From Streptomyces rimosus (GTDB lineage Bacteria > Actinomycetota > Actinomycetes > Streptomycetales > Streptomycetaceae), in the NCBI RefSeq assembly GCF_008704655.1, contig NZ_CP023688.1, positions 1,860,001 to 1,924,000 on the forward strand: DNA of 64,000 nt. Reading direction: 5' to 3'. Position 1 is the stretch's first letter; every line of letters starts with the position of its first letter. The notes under the pieces are model-generated. The model was not told the origin of the DNA. It did no database searches and saw only the letters and a list, made by a program, of their open reading frames with translations. Below, one piece after another: positions 1 to 7,099 of this stretch. A program made the position numbers and the translations under genes.

Positions 1-303
1 CAGCTCCAGCGGGCGCTTGACCTGACTGTGCACGACCTGCGTACCGATGCCGCGGCGCCGCACCAGCAGCCCCTTGTCGACCAGCGACTGGATGGCCTGG
101 CGGACGGTCGGCCGGGACAGCCCGAGGCGCCCGGCCAGCTCGATCTCGTTGCCGAGCAGGCTGCCCGGCGCCAGCTTGCCCGTCTCGATGGCCGTCTCCA
201 GCTGCTGCGACAGCTGGAAGTACAGCGGGACCGGGCTGCTCCGGTCCACGCTGAACCGGACGGGGCTCTCGTCGCCCTTGGAGTCTGTTTCGCGTTTCCC
301 CAC
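1..303 (-). CDS. GntR-family transcriptional regulator, N-terminal part (cut by window edge)
   Basis: The visible 101 codons encode a winged helix-turn-helix: PVPLYFQLSQQLE, then GSLLGNEIELAGRLGLSRPT, then VRQAIQSLVDKGLLVRRRG. This is the canonical GntR DNA-binding domain, and the PLYFQLSQQLE opening is usual in HutC-like members. The effector-binding domain lies beyond position 1, so subfamily and ligand cannot be read. The GTG at 301-303 is the first plausible start before the domain, but no convincing ribosome binding site precedes it. A perfect 14-bp palindrome at 353-366, 50 bp upstream, is a good candidate for autoregulation. Confidence 0.85.
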   Translation of the reverse strand, partial: MGKRETDSKGDESPVRFSVDRSSPVPLYFQLSQQLETAIETGKLAPGSLLGNEIELAGRLGLSRPTVRQAIQSLVDKGLLVRRRGIGTQVVHSQVKRPLEL

Positions 304-352
304 GGCTGGGAGGGTATCCGGCCCGGCAGATGACGGGAAGTCCAGAGGTCAC

Positions 353-366
353 ATTGTCCGGACAAT
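353..366. promoter_or_regulatory. Palindromic operator candidate for the GntR regulator
   Basis: ATTGTCCGGACAAT is a perfect 14-bp palindrome. It fits the general GntR operator form (N)yGT(N)xAC(N)y and sits 50 bp upstream of the GntR start codon. The assignment to this regulator rests on position and form only. Confidence 0.5.
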
Positions 367-500
367 CACGTCGGGGTGGGCGGGATCATGGTGGCGGCGG
401 AGGTGATCTTGCCGTCGGCCGCGCGGGCGTGCACACCCGTACGGGAAACCGTTCCACCGGCGCAGCTCATCGCGTACGCCGGGACCCGGCGCGACGCCCG

Positions 501-887
501 TCACGCCATCTCCCGTTCCCCGTCCGTGCGCGCCTCCGCGATCACCTCGTCCAGCACCTCCCGCGAACGCAGCAGATCACCAATCATCGCGTCGATACGC
601 TTCCGTTCCACCGCCAGATCCTCGGCCAGCGCGGCGGTGGCGGTCGCCGAGCCGCCATACTCCCGCATACAGGGCAGCAGTTGCGCGATCTTCGCGCTGC
701 ACAGCCCGGCCGCGAACAGCTCCTGGATACGAATCACTCGGTCCACACAGGCTTCGGGGAACTCGCGGTGGCCACCGGCCGTCCGCTCCGCCGCCAGCAG
801 ACCCTGCTTCTCGTAGTAGCGCAGCGACCGCTCGCTGACTCCCGTACGCCGCGCCAACTCTCCTATGCGCACCGGCTCTTCCCCCAT
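501..887 (-). CDS. MerR-family transcriptional regulator
   Basis: About 128 residues. The N-terminal MerR winged HTH reads VRIGELARRTGVSERSLRYYEKQGLL and is followed by TAGGHREF; the C-terminal half is a coiled-coil dimerisation helix. There is no conserved cysteine cluster like that of SoxR or mercury sensors, so it resembles the short MerR regulators found beside oxidoreductases. Two starts are possible: ATG at 887, or GTG at 872 giving the usual MRIGELA-type N-terminus with a GGGGGAAGAG box before it. The gene is divergent from the Old Yellow Enzyme, whose promoter carries an inverted repeat in an over-long spacer, so it very likely controls that gene. Confidence 0.88.
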   Translation of the reverse strand: MGEEPVRIGELARRTGVSERSLRYYEKQGLLAAERTAGGHREFPEACVDRVIRIQELFAAGLCSAKIAQLLPCMREYGGSATATAALAEDLAVERKRIDAMIGDLLRSREVLDEVIAEARTDGEREMA

Positions 888-927
888 TCCCCTCGTCCCC
901 GGCCACCGCCGGATCCGGCTGCCGAGC

Positions 928-959
928 TTGAACCTGACATTAGTGTCACCTTCTACCGT
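928..959 (+). promoter_or_regulatory. MerR-type promoter with operator in a 20-bp spacer
   Basis: TTGAAC (928-933) and TACCGT (954-959) form -35 and -10 hexamers separated by 20 bp, the elongated spacer typical of MerR-activated promoters. The spacer holds TGACATTAGTGTCA (935-948), with perfect TGACA/TGTCA arms. Transcription would begin near 966, the A of the downstream ATG, so the oxidoreductase mRNA is predicted to be leaderless. No Shine-Dalgarno sequence precedes that ATG. Confidence 0.65.
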
Positions 960-965
960 CCTGCC

Positions 966-2099
966 ATGACGCACACCACGCTCGCCCCGCAGGCCCCTTC
1001 CGCACCGTCCGCCGACACCCCGCCGTCCCTCCTCACCCCCTACGCCTCCGCCATCCTCAACACGCCCAACCGCATCGTCATGGCCCCGATGACCCGCTTC
1101 CGCGCCGACGAGGACAGCGTCCCGCTCCCCTTCGTCGCCGACTACTACGCACAGCGCGCCTCGGCAGGCCTCATCGTCACCGAGGGCATCTGGCCCTCCT
1201 TCCCCGGTCAGAGCGGCTGGCGCGTACCTGGCCTGGCGACCGGCCGGCAGGTCGCCAGCTGGCGACGGGTCACCGACGCCGTGCACGCCGCGGGCGGCCG
1301 CATCTTCGCCCAGCTCATGCACGCCGGGCGCATCGGCCACCCGCTGGGGCGCATCGACGGCGGTCACCCGGCCGGACCGTCCGCGGTGCCCGTACCGCAG
1401 GCCCAGCACACTCCCGCCGGGAAGCAGGACCCCGTGGTCCCCCGTGTCATGACGCACGACGACATCCGCACGGCGGTACGGGACTTCGCCGACGGTGCCC
1501 GCAACGCGATCCGCGCCGGGTTCGACGGCGTCGAGATCCACGGCGCGAACAGCTATCTGCTCCACCAGTTCCTCGCCGACAACACCAACCTCCGCCAGGA
1601 CGCGTACGGCGGCGACGTCACCGGCCGTATCCGCTTCCCCGTCGAGGTCGTGCGCGCCGTGGCCGACGCGGTCGGCGCCCGCCGCACCGCACTGCGCCTG
1701 TCCCCCGGCAATCCGCAGTTCGGCATGGCGGAGGCGGACCCCGCGCCCGTGTACCGCGCCCTTGTGGACCGCCTCGCTCCCCTGGGCCTGGCCTACCTCC
1801 ACCTCACCGAGAGCACCCCGGCCTACCGGGCGCTGGCCGACCTGCGGCCCCACTGGCCCGGCACCCTCATCGCCAACGTGGGCGAGAACGGGGCACCGAC
1901 GACGCGGGAGGCGGGCCAGGCCCTCCTGGACTCCCGCCGCGCCGACCTGGTCTCGTACGGCCGGGCCTTCCTCGCCAACCCCGACCTCCCGCACCGCTTC
2001 GCCACCGGCACTCCGCTCGCCGGCCACGACCCCGCGCTCCTCTACACGCACGGCGCGGAGGGCTACAGCGACTACCTCCCGAGCCGCGCGGCCCGCTGA
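966..2099 (+). CDS. Old Yellow Enzyme family alkene reductase
   Basis: 377 residues, a normal length for NADH:flavin oxidoreductases of the NemA/OYE class, which use FMN and NAD(P)H to reduce activated C=C bonds or nitro groups of electrophiles. It has the TIM-barrel signatures PNRIVMAPMTRFRA at the N-terminus, FAQLMHAGR, the substrate-binding pair in GFDGVEIHGANSYLLHQF, LRQDAYGGDVTGRIRFPVEVV, and LVSYGRAFLANPDLPHR near the C-terminus. Its mRNA seems leaderless from the MerR-type promoter just upstream. The pairing with a MerR regulator suggests induction by electrophilic stress; the true substrate is unknown. Confidence 0.93.
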   Translation: MTHTTLAPQAPSAPSADTPPSLLTPYASAILNTPNRIVMAPMTRFRADEDSVPLPFVADYYAQRASAGLIVTEGIWPSFPGQSGWRVPGLATGRQVASWRRVTDAVHAAGGRIFAQLMHAGRIGHPLGRIDGGHPAGPSAVPVPQAQHTPAGKQDPVVPRVMTHDDIRTAVRDFADGARNAIRAGFDGVEIHGANSYLLHQFLADNTNLRQDAYGGDVTGRIRFPVEVVRAVADAVGARRTALRLSPGNPQFGMAEADPAPVYRALVDRLAPLGLAYLHLTESTPAYRALADLRPHWPGTLIANVGENGAPTTREAGQALLDSRRADLVSYGRAFLANPDLPHRFATGTPLAGHDPALLYTHGAEGYSDYLPSRAAR

Positions 2100-2149
2100 C
2101 GGCCAGCTCAGGGCCCGCCGCCCCGGCGACGGCCCCGGGTGCTCTTCCC

Positions 2150-2992
2150 TCACTCCCCCATCCACGCGTCCTCGTACTTCTTGTACGTGCCGTCGTGCTT
2201 CGCCAGGTGGACCCACTGGTCGACGTACTGCTTGAACGGGAAGTCGGCGCGCGGTACGGCGTATGCCTTCTCGGAGAAGGTGAAGGGCCGGTCGGGGTGT
2301 ACGGCGCACAGTTCGGGGTGGATCTTGGACTGGTAGCGGGTCTCGCTCGCGTCGGTCATCATCACGTCCGCGCGGCCGGCGATGATCTCGTCGAAGATCG
2401 TGGTGTTGTCGGGGTGCCGCTTGAGGGTCGCGTGCTTGATGACGGAGCGGGCGAACTGCTCGTTGGTGCCACCGGGGTTGACGATCACCGTGGTGCCGGG
2501 ACGGTCGATCTGCTCCAGCGTCCCGTACTTGTCCTGGTCCCCGCAGCGGACGATGGGCGTCTTCCCGTCCGTACGGGTGGGCTCGCCGAAGGCCGCCTTG
2601 CGGGCGCGCGGGAGGGTGACCGACACGCCGCCCATGGCGATGTCGCAGCGCCCCGCGGCCAGGTCGTCCACGAGCTTTGCCCAGGTCGTGGCCACGTACT
2701 TGGGTGTGGCGTCCAGGCTCGCGGCGAGGTCGCGGGCCATGGAGATGTCCACACCGCTGTACGTCCCGGACGCGGGGTCGCGGTGGGTGAAGGGGCGGTA
2801 GTCGCCGGTGGTGCAGACGCGCAGGACGCCGCGGCGGGGGATGGTGTCGAGGAGGGTGGCGGGACGCACCGTGGTGTGCGTGGCGGCGGACGGCCGGTCC
2901 GGGTGGACGGCCGGGTCCGTGGCGGTCGTCGGTGCGGTGGCGGTGAGGGCGAGCGCGCAGGTCAGGACGGAGAGGACGGCGGCGCGGCGCAT
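2150..2992 (-). CDS. Secreted cyclohexadienyl dehydratase-like protein (PheC type, solute-binding fold)
   Basis: 280 residues with an N-terminal signal peptide (MRRAAVLSVLTCALALTATA) and a family 3 periplasmic-binding fold. It could be mistaken for an amino-acid-binding protein, but the sequence follows the PheC branch closely: VCTTGDYRPFT, DGKTPIVRCGD, TVIVNPGGTNEQFAR, MMTDASETR, HPELCAVHPDRPF and YVDQWVH. PheC enzymes dehydrate prephenate or arogenate toward phenylalanine outside the cytoplasm. The acidic residue in MMTDASETR, at the position I take to be the catalytic glutamate, is kept. There is no ABC transporter gene next to it, which also favours an enzyme. In a Gram-positive it would be secreted; the role is inferred from similarity. 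Confidence 0.78.
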   Translation of the reverse strand: MRRAAVLSVLTCALALTATAPTTATDPAVHPDRPSAATHTTVRPATLLDTIPRRGVLRVCTTGDYRPFTHRDPASGTYSGVDISMARDLAASLDATPKYVATTWAKLVDDLAAGRCDIAMGGVSVTLPRARKAAFGEPTRTDGKTPIVRCGDQDKYGTLEQIDRPGTTVIVNPGGTNEQFARSVIKHATLKRHPDNTTIFDEIIAGRADVMMTDASETRYQSKIHPELCAVHPDRPFTFSEKAYAVPRADFPFKQYVDQWVHLAKHDGTYKKYEDAWMGE

Positions 2993-3184
2993 GGGCGGCT
3001 CCTGTACGCGGCGAGGGCGTGAGCGGTGGGCGGAACGCGCCGTCAGCGTGGCAGAGCGTGGGGCGGGAGAGAAGGGCGTGATCGGTGGGTGGGACGGGAG
3101 AGACGGGCGCGACCGGGCATATGGGATGGGCGGCTTGGCGGCCGTCCCGTCCCGTATGCCCGGGGGTTGCCTGGCCCTACGGGT

Positions 3185-4396
3185 CTACCGCCACCGCACC
3201 GGCAGGTGCTGGGGCCCTCGTATCGTCATGCCCGCGCGCCAGGTCAGCGCCTCGGGAGCGGTGTCCAGGGCCAGGTCCGGGCAGCGGTCCAGGAGAGTGC
3301 GCACCGCGATACGGCCCTCGACGCGGGCCAGTGGGGCGCCGAGGCAGAAGTGAATGCCGTGGCCGAAGGCGACGTGGCCGCGGGTCTCGCGGGTGATGTC
3401 GAAGGTGTCGGGGGCCTCGAAGCGCTCCGGGTCGCGGTCCGCCCCGGCCAGGCCGACGAGGACGATCTCACCGGCCGGGATCTCCACGCCGCCGATCCCG
3501 ACGGGCTCGGCGGTGAAGCGCCAGGTGGCGGTCTCCACGGGGCCGTCGTAGCGCAGCATCTCCTCGACGGCGTTGTCGAGAAGCGAGGGATCGGCGCGCA
3601 GTGCGGCCAGTTGCGCGGGGTGCTGGAGCAGGGCCCGTACGCCGTTGGAGATCAGGTTGACGGTGGTTTCGTGGCCGGCCACGAGCAGGAGGAAGGCCAT
3701 GCCGAGCAGTTCCTGCCGGGAGAGCTGGTCGCCGTCCTCATCGCTCGTGCGCACCAGCGCGCTCAGCAGGTCCTCGCCCGGCGAGCTCCGCTTGCTTTCG
3801 ATCAGGCCGTCCAGATAGGCGGCCATCTCGCGGGCGGCGGTCATCGTCGCCTCGTTGTCGGTCGGCGAGACCAGTTCGTTGGACCAGGCGCGGAAGGTGT
3901 CCCGCTCGATGTCGGGCACGCCGAGGAGTTCGCAGATGACGGTCATCGGGAGCGGGAAGGCGAGCGCCTCCACGAGGTCGGCGCGGCCGTCCGGGGCGGC
4001 CAGCATGGCGTCCAGCAGCTCGTCGGTGATCTGCTGGACGCGCGGGCGCAGCGCCTCGACGCGGCGGGTGGTGAACTCCCGGGCCACCAGCTTGCGCAGC
4101 CGGGTGTGCTGCGGCGGGTCGGCGTCGAGCATGTTCATCAGCTGCCACTCGGCCAGGACCTCGCTGTCGGCGAGGGAGCCGTTCGCCCGGGACCAGTCCT
4201 TGGCGAAGCGGTTGTCGGCCAGCACGGCCCGCGCTTCGTCGTATCCGACGATCAGCCAGGCCTGCGGGAACTCCGGCTCCATCTCCGGGGCGCGGACCCG
4301 GTGGACCGGGCCCTGGGCGCGCAGCTTGGCGTAGTACGGATGCGGGTCGGCGACGAAGTCCGGGCCGTACGCGCCCAGGTCGATGATTTCCGGCAT
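3185..4396 (-). CDS. Cytochrome P450, CYP107-like
   Basis: 403 residues from ATG 4396 (a GTG at 4429 would add 11; the ATG has a GAGGGGCGGACAGGAC leader and gives the usual length). It shows the I-helix oxygen-activation motif AGHETT, the K-helix ExxR within VEEMLRYDGPV, and the heme-ligand loop FGHGIHFCLGAPLAR with the cysteine near residue 351. It is a soluble class I bacterial P450 that would take electrons from a ferredoxin, but no ferredoxin or reductase gene is adjacent. Bacterial CYP107-type enzymes often hydroxylate macrolides, other secondary metabolites or xenobiotics; no biosynthetic cluster surrounds this one, so the substrate is unknown. Confidence 0.93.
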   Translation of the reverse strand: MPEIIDLGAYGPDFVADPHPYYAKLRAQGPVHRVRAPEMEPEFPQAWLIVGYDEARAVLADNRFAKDWSRANGSLADSEVLAEWQLMNMLDADPPQHTRLRKLVAREFTTRRVEALRPRVQQITDELLDAMLAAPDGRADLVEALAFPLPMTVICELLGVPDIERDTFRAWSNELVSPTDNEATMTAAREMAAYLDGLIESKRSSPGEDLLSALVRTSDEDGDQLSRQELLGMAFLLLVAGHETTVNLISNGVRALLQHPAQLAALRADPSLLDNAVEEMLRYDGPVETATWRFTAEPVGIGGVEIPAGEIVLVGLAGADRDPERFEAPDTFDITRETRGHVAFGHGIHFCLGAPLARVEGRIAVRTLLDRCPDLALDTAPEALTWRAGMTIRGPQHLPVRWR

Positions 4397-4536
4397 GTCC
4401 TGTCCGCCCCTCGTAGGCTTTTCGGTCACCGTACGTACGCCGGAGGGCGGGGGTCATCGGCCCCGCGGAGGAGCCGGGCGGTCCCGCCTCCTCCATGGGG
4501 AGTGCTTCACCTGCGGTACCGCGGGGCGGCGCGGCC

Positions 4537-5205
4537 TCAGATGTCGTAGAGGCCGGAGGTCCCGGGGCCGGCCGGCGGCTGGGGCGCGGCGTCCGCGAGA
4601 CGGGCGAGCAGGTCCGTGGCGCGCTTGGCCACGGTCTCCCGGTCGCCTTCCGAAAGGGCCGAGCCCATGCCGACGGCCACCGCGCCGGCGGCTATCCACT
4701 CGGGGGCGCTGTCGACCGTCACCCCGCCGGTGGGCAGCACCGGGGCCTGCGGCAGGGCGGCGCGGACGTCACGCAGCCAGTCGGGGCGGTGGGCGGAGGC
4801 GGGGAAGAGCTTGAGCGCGTCGGCGCCCAGCTCCAGGGCGCGGACCATCTCGGTGGGCGTGGCCACGCCCGGGAAGACCGGGACGCCGTAGCGGTGGCCG
4901 GTGCGGATGACCTCGGCGTCCAGGCTCGGGGAGACCAGGAAGCGGGCCCCGGCGTCCACCGCCATCCGGGCCGAGACGGCGTCCAGGACCGTGCCGGCGC
5001 CGATGACGGCGTCATCGCCCAGCTCACGGCTGAGGGTGGTGACGGCCTCCAGCGCGAACGGCGTGGTCAGGGATATCTCCAGGCTGGTGATCCCGGCGGA
5101 CAGCAGCGTGTCGGCGGTGGCGCTGGCCTCGTCGTACGTCTCGCTGCGGACGACGGCGAAAACACGCTGCGCCAGAGCGGCCCGGGTGATCTCCCAGCGG
5201 TACAC
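4537..5205 (-). CDS. KDPG/KHG aldolase (2-keto-3-deoxy-6-phosphogluconate aldolase)
   Basis: 222 residues, a normal length for the class I aldolase that splits KDPG into pyruvate and glyceraldehyde-3-phosphate, or 4-hydroxy-2-oxoglutarate into pyruvate and glyoxylate. Motifs include TSLEISLTTPFALE (catalytic Glu), AVIGAGTVLD, FPGVATPTE, the Schiff-base lysine in ADALKLFPAS, and LPTGGV. GTG 5205 (VYRWEITRA) is preferred to the upstream TTG at 5232 because family members begin there. It stands alone with no sugar-acid kinase or dehydratase beside it, so the substrate pathway is not shown. The glyoxylate-forming side reaction is worth noting given the glyoxylate genes further along. Confidence 0.88.
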   Translation of the reverse strand: MYRWEITRAALAQRVFAVVRSETYDEASATADTLLSAGITSLEISLTTPFALEAVTTLSRELGDDAVIGAGTVLDAVSARMAVDAGARFLVSPSLDAEVIRTGHRYGVPVFPGVATPTEMVRALELGADALKLFPASAHRPDWLRDVRAALPQAPVLPTGGVTVDSAPEWIAAGAVAVGMGSALSEGDRETVAKRATDLLARLADAAPQPPAGPGTSGLYDI

Positions 5206-5532
5206 GGCAGCTCGCCGCCTTCCTTGTCTCAAACGCCAGAACCACGCGCCCCGTCCCCGCGGAACGGCCGGGCACGCGGCGCCTCCTGGGCCGCGCCGCG
5301 CCGCAGGTAACCGCCTCCCGGTCCCTTTGCCACCGTTGCCCGCCCATTCGTCGTTTCCACCGAAACGCTACCGGGGACCACTGACAATCCTCTCGCGGGG
5401 GTACGTCCAGATGCCCGCCGTACGCCGGAAACGGGCGTGATGCCGTACGGCCCGCCCGCGGCGGCCGGACATACGGCGGCGGAGGCCGGGGGAATCCTCC
5501 CCGGCCTCCGCCGCCCCGACCGGCCGACCGTT
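5206..5532. other. Intergenic region between the aldolase and ribonuclease genes
   Basis: I find no supported gene in these 327 bases. It contains the short inverted repeat GTTTCCACCGAAAC at 5353-5366 (arms GTTTC/GAAAC), about 150 bp upstream of the aldolase start and a weak candidate for an operator of that gene. The part near 5460-5530 follows the ribonuclease stop and may hold its terminator. Confidence 0.35.
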
Positions 5533-5973
5533 TCAGCAGCCCCGGTCGACCAGGTCGAACGACTTGTAGTGGTCGGCGGTGTAGTAGTCCTCGTCCTTCT
5601 TCTCACCGGTCACGATGCGCCGGGCCCCGCGGTCCGGGGAGCCCGGCGTCTTGACGGTGTACTCGTGGTAGTAGCCGCTCTTCTGCTGGGGGAGGACGCC
5701 CTCCCGGTTGCTGAAGACCGTGCCGTCCTTCGGGTACGGGTAGGGGCCGCCCTTGGCGATCAGGTTCAGGGTGTCGTGGGCCTGCGAGGGCAGCTTCGAG
5801 TAACAGATGTCGCCGACCGCCTTGACGTGCAGGGCGGGGCGGACGGTGGCCGAGTGCGCCACGGGGGCGGTGGCCGTGGTGGGTGTGGCGGCGACGGCGG
5901 GCCCGCCGACGAGCAGGGCCGACGCGAGGGCGCCCGCGGCGCCGAACCGGGTGATGCGTGGGGGGATCTTCAT
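5533..5973 (-). CDS. Secreted guanyl-specific ribonuclease (RNase Sa family)
   Basis: 146 residues: a signal peptide to about residue 28, a short linker, then a catalytic domain of about 96 residues. It matches RNase Sa along its length: DICYSKLPSQAHDTLNLIAKGGPYPY, FSNREGVLP, YYHEYTVKTPG with the general-base Glu, RGARRIVTGE with the active-site Arg, and DHYKSFDLVDRGC with the catalytic His. The two cysteines (DICYS and the C-terminal Cys) should form the family disulfide. It cleaves RNA after guanine outside the cell. The usual barstar-like cytoplasmic inhibitor is not encoded next to it. Confidence 0.93.
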   Translation of the reverse strand: MKIPPRITRFGAAGALASALLVGGPAVAATPTTATAPVAHSATVRPALHVKAVGDICYSKLPSQAHDTLNLIAKGGPYPYPKDGTVFSNREGVLPQQKSGYYHEYTVKTPGSPDRGARRIVTGEKKDEDYYTADHYKSFDLVDRGC

Positions 5974-6087
5974 GGATCCAGCATGACGCGCGTAGACAGG
6001 TACCTGTCAATAACAAAACACGGATGTTTCCCGGGAGTTCACAGGACGACGCCCGGCTGAACGATGGGAATGGCATGAAAGGTCCGC

Positions 6088-6136
6088 TTGCCTGAGAGGC
6101 AAAACTTTTGCCCGAGAGGCGAAACCTGGCTATACC
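6088..6136 (+). promoter_or_regulatory. Twin operators overlapping the XRE-cupin promoter
   Basis: TTGCCTGAGAGGCAA (6088-6102, arms TTGCCT/AGGCAA) and TTGCCCGAGAGGCGAA (6108-6123) are two copies of one inverted repeat, 20 bp apart, i.e. about two helical turns on the same face. The second supplies the -35 TTGCCC (6108-6113); 17 bp further is the -10 TATACC (6131-6136). Transcription should start close to the ATG at 6143, giving a leaderless mRNA. Autoregulation by the encoded HTH protein is the simplest reading. Confidence 0.6.
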
Positions 6137-6142
6137 GGGTAC

Positions 6143-6772
6143 ATGAGCGACACCGCTGCCGAGCAGCCCACGGGCGAGTCGGCCGACGAGCTGCCCTCCG
6201 TCGCGCCCCGGCTGCGCGAACTGCGGCGCCGTACCGGCCTCACGCTGGAGACGGCCGCCCGGCGGGTGGGACTGTCGCCCGCGCACCTGTCCCGGCTGGA
6301 GACCAACCAGCGCCAGCCGTCGCTGCCGATGCTGCTCGCCCTGGCACGGATGTACGGAACAACGGTATCCGATCTGCTGGGCGAGGCCGTGCCGGAGCGG
6401 GACCCGGTCATCCGGGCCGCCCGCGCCGAACCGTCCGCCGCGGGCGGCTGGACGTACTGGACCGTGGGCGGCGCCGGACGGGCCATGCAGGCACTGCGGG
6501 TGCACGTACCGCAGCGCGCGCAGGGCGATCTCGTACGGGTGCATCCGGGCGAGGAGTGGCTGTACGTCCTCAAGGGGCGGCTGCGCCTCACGCTGGGCGA
6601 GACGGTCCATCTGCTCGACCCCGGTGACGCGGCCCACTTCGACTCGCTGACCCCGCACCGCATCGCCGCCGCCACCCGCGGCGGCACGGAGCTGCTGTTC
6701 GTCCACACGCTGCTGCAGAGCGGCGCGGCCGAGCTGTGCCTCGGCGACGCCGCACCGCGCCGCGGCCTGTGA
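6143..6772 (+). CDS. XRE-family regulator with C-terminal cupin domain
   Basis: 209 residues. Residues about 22-80 form an XRE HTH (LRELRRRTGLTLETAARRVGLSPAHLSRLETNQRQPSL), and about 125-195 form a small cupin barrel (VRVHPGEEWLYVLKGRLRLTLGE, LDPGDAAHFDSLTPHR) that usually binds a small effector. Regulators of this build (PuuR, SutR and relatives) often repress transport or catabolic genes and themselves. It is followed 20 bp later by a tiny membrane protein gene, and twin inverted repeats overlap its promoter. The effector is not evident. Confidence 0.9.
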   Translation: MSDTAAEQPTGESADELPSVAPRLRELRRRTGLTLETAARRVGLSPAHLSRLETNQRQPSLPMLLALARMYGTTVSDLLGEAVPERDPVIRAARAEPSAAGGWTYWTVGGAGRAMQALRVHVPQRAQGDLVRVHPGEEWLYVLKGRLRLTLGETVHLLDPGDAAHFDSLTPHRIAAATRGGTELLFVHTLLQSGAAELCLGDAAPRRGL

Positions 6773-6792
6773 CCGAGGAAGGAACCCCCGCC

Positions 6793-6957
6793 ATGTCCGA
6801 CGACCCCACCACTCCCCAGGCCGCGCCCGCCGCCCGCAAGTACGTGGAGAACAAGCCGCCGCGCGGCGTCTACGTACGCGTCTTCATCTACGTCGTGGCC
6901 ACCCACGCCCTGCTGGCCTTCATGAGCCTCATCTTCATCATCGCCAAGAACCGCTGA
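6793..6957 (+). CDS. Small single-span membrane protein (DUF6126-like)
   Basis: 54 residues. A hydrophilic N-terminus (MSDDPTTPQAAPAARKYVENKPPRG) is followed by one transmembrane helix (VFIYVVATHALLAFMSLIFIIA) ending in KNR, so an N-in or hairpin-free single span is likely. It has a clear GAGGAAGGAA ribosome binding site and follows the XRE-cupin gene by 20 bp, so the two are an operon. From memory, proteins of this size and pattern behind XRE-cupin genes in Streptomyces are called DUF6126; function unknown. It may be a sensor partner or small transporter accessory. Confidence 0.72.
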   Translation: MSDDPTTPQAAPAARKYVENKPPRGVYVRVFIYVVATHALLAFMSLIFIIAKNR

Positions 6958-7099
6958 GGCTCCCGCGCGGCCGGAACGTCCATCCACCCGACGCGAAAAT
7001 CCATTGTCCTCCGCCCGTACCGGGTGAAACCTGCTGTCGCTCGTCACGCACGCACCACGCAGGTTCCGCGCACCTCGTCGTACCGAGGAGGACCGAAGG

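Noticed and set aside
376..816. Plus-strand ORF between GntR and MerR genes
   Set aside because: Mostly antisense to the MerR gene, with no domain or ribosome binding site.
501..2309. 602-codon minus-strand frame running from inside the binding-protein gene into the MerR gene
   Set aside because: Only its last 128 residues are a MerR protein; the rest is antisense to the Old Yellow Enzyme gene.
2150..2992. Amino-acid ABC transporter binding protein
   Set aside because: Fold is the same, but DGKTPI, VNPGGTNEQFAR, MMTDASE and HPELCAVHP follow PheC enzymes, and no permease or ATPase gene adjoins.
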